Shown here: piece after piece, positions 59,046 through 64,000 of the stretch
Numbering within the stretch: position 1 is the first letter of the stretch
How the letters are laid out: every line of letters starts with the position of its first letter
Assembly: GCA_947184155.2 (NCBI GenBank)
Contig: CAMXCT020001655.1
Coordinates: 1-64,000 of the forward strand
Direction: 5' to 3'
DNA from: Cladocopium goreaui
Taxonomy: Eukaryota; Sar; Dinophyceae; Suessiales; Symbiodiniaceae
Length of the DNA stretch: 64,000 nt
The notes under the pieces: model-generated
What the model was told of the DNA's origin: nothing
Seen by the model: only the letters and a program-made list of their open reading frames with translations
Databases searched by the model: none
Program-made: the position numbers and the translations under genes

Positions 59046-61814
59046 ATGTTTCCGTGGACTACTCCTCCGGCGTCATGGCCTGCTCCACCACAGCCAGCGA
59101 CTCCATCTCCGACGTGGCCCTCACAATCCGTCCCTATGGCACCCACAACCAGACCAACTATGACATGGCCAACGACAGCACCACCTTCGACCTCACCGCC
59201 TCAATCTACATTCCCAGTTGACCCTTATCAATTTTCTATCAACCCACCCACTGCCTCCGGTACTACACCTACGCCTGTGGAACATTTGTTTGGACAACCT
59301 TCAAATTTGCACTCTACATGGCCTCCATCGACTTCGTTGCCAACGTCGCCAACCACTCTGCCTTCACCGTCATTCACCTCACTGGCCAGCCTTTCCCATA
59401 CCGTACCAACTCCACACTTGGCTCCACCGCCAACGCATTCCATGAGATCCGACACAACAACGTTCCATTCGGCTCCAACGGCATTTATGAACCCAACGGC
59501 ACCATCAGTTCCTACCACTTGGCCAACGACACCCACTTCGACATCGGCATCCACTGCACTACCTGTTCCACTACCAAGCTCACCTTATCCACCTCGAGCT
59601 CACCAACCACCACCACTGGACACTGAGACACCACCCATCCATCCACCAGCACCTCGACACACGGCAGTCAAAGCGGCCCCGAAGATGCCCTCAGACAAAA
59701 AACTTCAAAAACCACGACGTTCCACTCCCAAGGCTCCATCCACTCCACCGACATCTACTGCACCAACTCAGCCACCTACACCTTCACCGGCCATTTCACC
59801 AGAACTTACCGCTCTGGGTACAACTACGCAACAACTTGCTGAATCGGTTCGCCTTATCCATGCTCAACAACAGATGCTCTTTGACTCACATCGTCTCCAA
59901 GAACAGCGACAACACCTTCTTCCACAGGACAGAACGCAAACTACCTCTTCCCATCCAGCACAGGTACCAACACCGACACCACCGACCACAACTACTCCAC
60001 CAGCTGCCAAGGCACGCCCTATTGAGCCTCCAGCCAACGAACACAACCCTCGACAACCACCAGCACCAATTCCTATTCCATCGACATCCCCAACCCGAAG
60101 ACATCGCTCGAGGACACGCAGATCTCGTTCACGTAGGCCACCTACCCACACGGATCGCCGACCACCTCATCTTCACAGTGCCAAACGACCCCGATCTCCT
60201 CTTCCGCGACACCGATCATCAACCACACATCTCAAAGATCGCCGAACACCTTCACCATACCGGAGACGCTCACCACCACGAAGACGTTCAACCCCTCGAC
60301 GTCGCCGATCTCATCATCCACGACGTTCCCGAAGTCCCAGACGTCACTCTCGAGGCCACGAAGTCGTACTACGCCCAGCAGCACGTCCTTCGAATCCTGA
60401 TCTTATTCCAACACCTGATGCTGATGACTCCTGGGGAAATTGGCACAACACCAACGACTACAACGACGACCCTCGACACCGGGACACCCGTCGACCTCGA
60501 TCTCCTCCAGGTCCACCACCTTCCGACACAGCCTCACATTCACGCGCAGCAACAACCGCACCCCTTGGTGCTGTGACCTTTCGTGTCCCCGATGGTGACA
60601 GCGAAACCTCGGACGCTGCAGAAGCATTTTGTATTTCACAATTTGACAAGAACGACATCGAGGTTGAAGAATACCTTGAGGCAGCCCGCGACCCACTACG
60701 CACTCGATGCCTGACCGAACTGGGCCCAGATCATTCTGTATCCCTCCGCATGGAACTGGACCAACCAGCAAAAATTCTCTTCAATCAATTCGTCGATGAG
60801 ATGTTTACCCAACTGTCCAAACCATATCGCACCAACAACAACGAAGAAATATTCATTAAAGCGAGCCGGGCCACCGTCGTGAACATCGCCAGGGCCTTTG
60901 CGCAGGCCAACCTCCTGGACATCAGTTTGGCCCAAAAAACTCAGGCCTTCTATGTGGAACCGGAGAACCTACTGACCATCACGGTGCCAACGGGGCTGCC
61001 TAAAAAACCTATTTATCGTGGTGAACATGCCGGCACATATTTGAGTTACCACAAGACGAGTTGGGAATCAGTTGCAAAAATCCTTGCTGAAGATTGCATC
61101 CGCCCAGCAACATGGACATCCAACGAAGCTGGAATCCCAACTCAATACCCGTGTTATGGATTCTTTGGTATGTCTTCCGAGATTGCGGACATTGATGTTC
61201 TACCAGCATACTCGGTCAAACTTTGCACTTCTCAGCTCTACAAGATCGGCAAGGGACAGAATCCATCTGGCCTTCTGGCCATCTGTCGCTCCCCCAAATG
61301 CATGCGTGCTCAATCGGGAGGAAACGACCAAATCCAGCGCTTATGCGCCCTGCAAGGCATTGCCAAGGGCAAAGACGGTGCCACGGCCATGAACTCCAGT
61401 TGTGCATCGATCTGCTTTGTGGCCTCAACATATTCGGTGTTCCCTGGCTTGATTACTCGACCATCTCAGGACACTCACACCTCTACATCGATGGCACCCA
61501 ATATTCCTCCAGATGACTCAGCTCCCACTCGTGAAGTACCAGTCCTGCCCAACACCACGGCCGATACAACTACAAATCCCAATCCCCCACCAAGTACCCA
61601 CACAACCAACGACACCATCCATGATCGATATCGCCACCCCATCGACCACAATCCGCCGGACCACTATCATTCATGGAACACCTCCAGCTGGCCCAGTTCG
61701 GCGCATCCCCATCGGAGCAACTACTCGTCCTACCGGGAAGGCCGCTCTCGAGATGGACACCGCGAAGGTTATTCTCGCGCACGTACCCACGACTCTTATC
61801 GATCCCAATGGTGA
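59046..61814 (+). CDS. Retroelement-like ORF1, proline- and RS-rich, 922 residues
   Basis: ATG 59046, TGA ending 61814, no intron needed. Residues 1-340 are rich in Pro, Thr and Ser; residues about 350-440 form an RS/RRR-rich stretch (RRHRSRTRRSRSRRPP and later RRRSPPRRRSTPRRRR), typical of RNA-binding proteins. Residues about 560-830 look folded, with FVDEMFTQL, then YRGEHAGTYLSYHKTSW at about 656 and PCYGFFGMSSEIADID at about 702. The tail is again Pro/Thr-rich and ends in an RS/RG segment (SYREGRSRDGHREGYSRAR). Followed 486 bp later by ORF2 and then a GIY-YIG ORF on the same strand, so I infer a retroelement nucleoprotein. The folded part resembles an ADP-ribosyltransferase layout (H-x-T ... 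YGFFG) only loosely. Confidence 0.65.
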   Translation: MFPWTTPPASWPAPPQPATPSPTWPSQSVPMAPTTRPTMTWPTTAPPSTSPPQSTFPVDPYQFSINPPTASGTTPTPVEHLFGQPSNLHSTWPPSTSLPTSPTTLPSPSFTSLASLSHTVPTPHLAPPPTHSMRSDTTTFHSAPTAFMNPTAPSVPTTWPTTPTSTSASTALPVPLPSSPYPPRAHQPPPLDTETPPIHPPAPRHTAVKAAPKMPSDKKLQKPRRSTPKAPSTPPTSTAPTQPPTPSPAISPELTALGTTTQQLAESVRLIHAQQQMLFDSHRLQEQRQHLLPQDRTQTTSSHPAQVPTPTPPTTTTPPAAKARPIEPPANEHNPRQPPAPIPIPSTSPTRRHRSRTRRSRSRRPPTHTDRRPPHLHSAKRPRSPLPRHRSSTTHLKDRRTPSPYRRRSPPRRRSTPRRRRSHHPRRSRSPRRHSRGHEVVLRPAARPSNPDLIPTPDADDSWGNWHNTNDYNDDPRHRDTRRPRSPPGPPPSDTASHSRAATTAPLGAVTFRVPDGDSETSDAAEAFCISQFDKNDIEVEEYLEAARDPLRTRCLTELGPDHSVSLRMELDQPAKILFNQFVDEMFTQLSKPYRTNNNEEIFIKASRATVVNIARAFAQANLLDISLAQKTQAFYVEPENLLTITVPTGLPKKPIYRGEHAGTYLSYHKTSWESVAKILAEDCIRPATWTSNEAGIPTQYPCYGFFGMSSEIADIDVLPAYSVKLCTSQLYKIGKGQNPSGLLAICRSPKCMRAQSGGNDQIQRLCALQGIAKGKDGATAMNSSCASICFVASTYSVFPGLITRPSQDTHTSTSMAPNIPPDDSAPTREVPVLPNTTADTTTNPNPPPSTHTTNDTIHDRYRHPIDHNPPDHYHSWNTSSWPSSAHPHRSNYSSYREGRSRDGHREGYSRARTHDSYRSQW

Positions 61815-62300
61815 TCCCTATACACTGCCGAGGAGTACGGCAACTCTCGTGGTTTCTCAGGATGAAGCTCTATTGAGCCTGATGTCCCCGACCGACCTTT
61901 TGGAGTAACAATGCTTCCCCCGACCTTTCGGTATTCTTTGCCACCTCTTCCTGGAAAACCTGTTCGCACGGCGCCGATGATTGCCATTAGTAAGTACCTC
62001 ACACACCTTATCTTTATTTATTCTTTACTCAGCACTGACCATTTCACAGAATGGCTGGGGCTAAGCCAAACACCCCGTGCGGAGCGTATGTATCGTATTT
62101 TTCGAAGAATGTCTACACCGTGTCATATTCATGGATTGACTTTGGCTGGGGCTAAGCCAAATACCCCACTGTTTCACCTACACTCGGTCTCACTCTCATA
62201 CAAACTTGTTCTACACCTGACATGAGCCTCACCTGCGCAGCAAATTTCAGTTGGCTTACCGTCCCATCGCGATCGACAATTGTGGCTGCTCATCTACATC
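61815..62300 (+). other. Inter-ORF region with duplicated 25-bp segment
   Basis: A segment TGGCTGGGGCTAAGCCAAA followed by YACCCC occurs at 62052-62076 and 62143-62167; its core TGGCT...AGCCA is an inverted repeat. A consensus-like GTAAGT lies at about 61991 and a TTTCACAG acceptor-like site ends at 62049. A frame from 61513 to 61908 overlaps the end of ORF1 and continues to here. Confidence 0.4.
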
Positions 62301-63605
62301 ATGGCGTCCCAAGACTTGATCTCGCAATTCAGCCAAGATGCCAATACCATTCCAGCAGGACAACCTGATCGCTCGCGCACCCCTCGGCGATCTCATCCAA
62401 GTTGGCAACAAACAGCACCGACATTCCACGGACCTATGCACTATGCAATGGCAACCCACCGACCTATGTGGCATCCAGCTGGAATACCTCCTCCACCACC
62501 ACTGACCACACAACAGACCACTCGCCCACCTTGGAATCCAGCAACACCACCTTTTCCTCCTACACCACCGACTTTTACACAACAACCGCCAGACTACTCC
62601 AACCTGACCCCGCAGAAAGCCAACCTTACTCCAAGATCGCCGAGACCTATGTCATCCCCGATGGGAAGCTCTTCAGTTCACGAAGGTTACACTTGCCGCC
62701 CAATTGAAATTCCGCCGGTTGAACATTGGAAACCAGACGTTGACTTTCATGACACCAACAAGGTGAATGGTTTGGACTTCCCCTCCAAAGTCCGTCAAAG
62801 CCGCTTCTCCAGCTACAAAGACATTGAAGGTATGGATCCTTTACAAGTCCCTCTCTGGAAGTTTCTTTATCAAGGATTGCACAACACATGGCTCAGACGT
62901 ATCGCCTACGGCCGAGAAACCTTCGTCCTTCCATTCGACAACATCGGCACTATGGTATTTATCGCAGAATTGGTCTCACAACTTCGTACGCGCAATGTGG
63001 ACTTGGACAAGCTGGCAACCTTCAAGTCTCGATCTACAGGCAATTTTGTGAGCCAAAAAGAAGCGACACAAACCATGGCCAAGGAAGTTGCCCAACTCCT
63101 TCAATCTTGGCTCCCAGCCCAACCGTCAGCTGACACGGCAAGCCAACAACGCATCCTCGAATTGGAAGCTGAACTCGCAAAGATCAAATCAGGCAATACA
63201 TCGCAGCCCTCCAATCCACCTGGAGTATCACCTCAGACCTCTACACCGATTGGACGAGCCTTTCAAGGACAGTCATCGACATCGGCATCGTTTGACCCTG
63301 CGACGTTGCTGGTCTCCCCTGGATCGGTCAACCCGTGGCTCGTGGACAATCAACCCTCTTCTCTGAGTGAGACCCAGTACAAAAAGTGGTTGAAGGATTT
63401 GAAACTTCCTCAACACAAACAAGATACGTTGGAGAAGCAGCTGGAGAAAGTGATGGAATGGTGGCACAACCAGCAGGATGACGCAGCCAAAACGATCCAG
63501 AGAGCCAGTGTCGCGATGGGCATTGATCCATGCAAACACAAGAACGCCGCGACCGATGAGATCGTCCTCAAGGTTATGACGGTGGCCATGCTCATGCACT
63601 CCTGA
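62301..63605 (+). CDS. Retroelement-like ORF2, 434 residues
   Basis: I start at ATG 62301 (MASQDLISQFSQDA); the open frame reaches back to 62280 without an ATG. Stop TGA 63603-63605. The first 150 residues are Pro/Thr-rich; then a globular part (DVDFHDTNKVNGLDFPSKVR, WKFLYQGLHNTWLRR, VFIAELVSQLRTRNVDLDKL). A coiled-coil-like segment ASQQRILELEAELAKIK follows, then a Ser/Pro linker and a helical C-terminus (YKKWLKDLKLPQHKQDTLEK, MEWWHNQQDDAAKTIQRA). No catalytic motif seen. I infer a structural or nucleic-acid-binding protein of the same element, since ORF1, ORF2 and ORF3 lie in line on one strand. Confidence 0.6.
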   Translation: MASQDLISQFSQDANTIPAGQPDRSRTPRRSHPSWQQTAPTFHGPMHYAMATHRPMWHPAGIPPPPPLTTQQTTRPPWNPATPPFPPTPPTFTQQPPDYSNLTPQKANLTPRSPRPMSSPMGSSSVHEGYTCRPIEIPPVEHWKPDVDFHDTNKVNGLDFPSKVRQSRFSSYKDIEGMDPLQVPLWKFLYQGLHNTWLRRIAYGRETFVLPFDNIGTMVFIAELVSQLRTRNVDLDKLATFKSRSTGNFVSQKEATQTMAKEVAQLLQSWLPAQPSADTASQQRILELEAELAKIKSGNTSQPSNPPGVSPQTSTPIGRAFQGQSSTSASFDPATLLVSPGSVNPWLVDNQPSSLSETQYKKWLKDLKLPQHKQDTLEKQLEKVMEWWHNQQDDAAKTIQRASVAMGIDPCKHKNAATDEIVLKVMTVAMLMHS

Positions 63606-63662
63606 CTAGCTGAGTTTTTGAATTCCACAGGCTCAAAAGCAGCCCGGATTATGCGAACCCTT

Positions 63663-64000
63663 GCTGTTGCACACTCGTGTATTCTTGCTCTTGCCCTATT
63701 GACTCCGTTTACTCTGTCTCCCTCTGTTGATGTATTCTTTGCTTTTCGGATGCTTCAAACTACTTTGATGGGACAATTCACATTACTTCATCCAAGGGCT
63801 AATTCGAAATTGCGAGCCTTGCTGAAAGGCACCCCGTTGCGACGTATTTTCTTTTGCACATCATGGGACGATTTACGAGTCGCTCTCCAGTGTTTCAAAC
63901 ACCCTCAGGCGGTGTATATTCGTTTCAGTCACATTGCGAATTTCCAACCGAAGTTTTATGTGGGTTCTACTTCTTCGTTTGTTTTGGATCGTGAACACTC
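63663..64000 (+). CDS. Retroelement ORF3 start with GIY-YIG motif (runs off window)
   Basis: Open frame from at least 63663 to the window end, continuing beyond. It reads AVYIRFSHIANFQPKFYVGS, then TSSFVLDREHS: VYI ... YVGST ... R-x-x-H is the core of GIY-YIG nucleases. Upstream is a hydrophobic run (ILALALLTPFTL) and FFCTSWDDLRVALQCFKHP. No ATG precedes the motif in the first part; an AG acceptor at 63630-63631 (TTCCACAG) may start this exon, so ORF3 could be joined to upstream sequence by splicing. Penelope-like elements pair a GIY-YIG nuclease with reverse transcriptase, and the permuted class has it N-terminal; the reverse transcriptase would be outside the window. Confidence 0.6.

Noticed and set aside
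59836..60576. 246-codon ORF inside ORF1
   Set aside because: Shadow of the RS/proline-rich coding sequence in another frame.

Overview
The window is nuclear DNA of a eukaryote, most likely a dinoflagellate (Symbiodiniaceae-like). Reasons: genes are cut into many short exons whose introns use GC, GT and even GA as donor and AG (often AG|G) as acceptor; all recognisable genes lie on the + strand in tandem; a TPR gene family is expanded by segmental duplication; and the spacers are full of minisatellites and nested mobile DNA. No prokaryotic gene organisation, rRNA, tRNA or CRISPR array is visible. Two assembly gaps are present (34838-34937, 100 N; 51767-52477, 711 N).

Regions 1-51766 hold three tandem copies (A, B, C) of one gene. 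It encodes an N-terminal domain with ADP-ribosyltransferase-like motifs followed by kinesin-light-chain-type TPRs. Copy A (122-8528) lacks its 5' end, which is outside the window. Copy B (15747-28717) is the most complete. Copy C (43185-50844) runs into the second gap and carries an in-frame stop. I rebuilt the exons by hand. Each internal TPR exon is exactly 126 bp (42 codons, one repeat) between phase-0 introns, and the exon sums of A and B stay in frame to the same TAA stop. A has 6 such exons, B has 8, C has at least 7.

Downstream of A and of B lies a 209-bp higher-order satellite (about 10200-12180 and 30395-31735). One intron of B carries a 3.2-kb insertion of tandem and microsatellite DNA (24715-27909) with an 8-bp target duplication; copy A has the matching empty site.

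The spacer upstream of copy C is interrupted by about 8 kb of foreign DNA (about 34560-42600). An AT-rich part carries remnants of a Polinton/virophage-type integrase, an HNH-like fragment, a zinc-finger protein and an unknown ORF. Two further mobile elements are nested in it: a 3.84-kb hAT-like element made almost wholly of minisatellites (36145-39987, TSD GGAAATCT) and a 0.52-kb MITE with G/C tracts (40372-40892, TSD AAGAAA) that splits an ORF.

From 52478 to about 58000 the sequence is mostly satellite DNA, including a large inverted repeat. From 59046 to the window end lies a retroelement-like unit: a proline/RS-rich ORF1, an ORF2 with a coiled coil, and the start of an ORF3 with a GIY-YIG nuclease motif.
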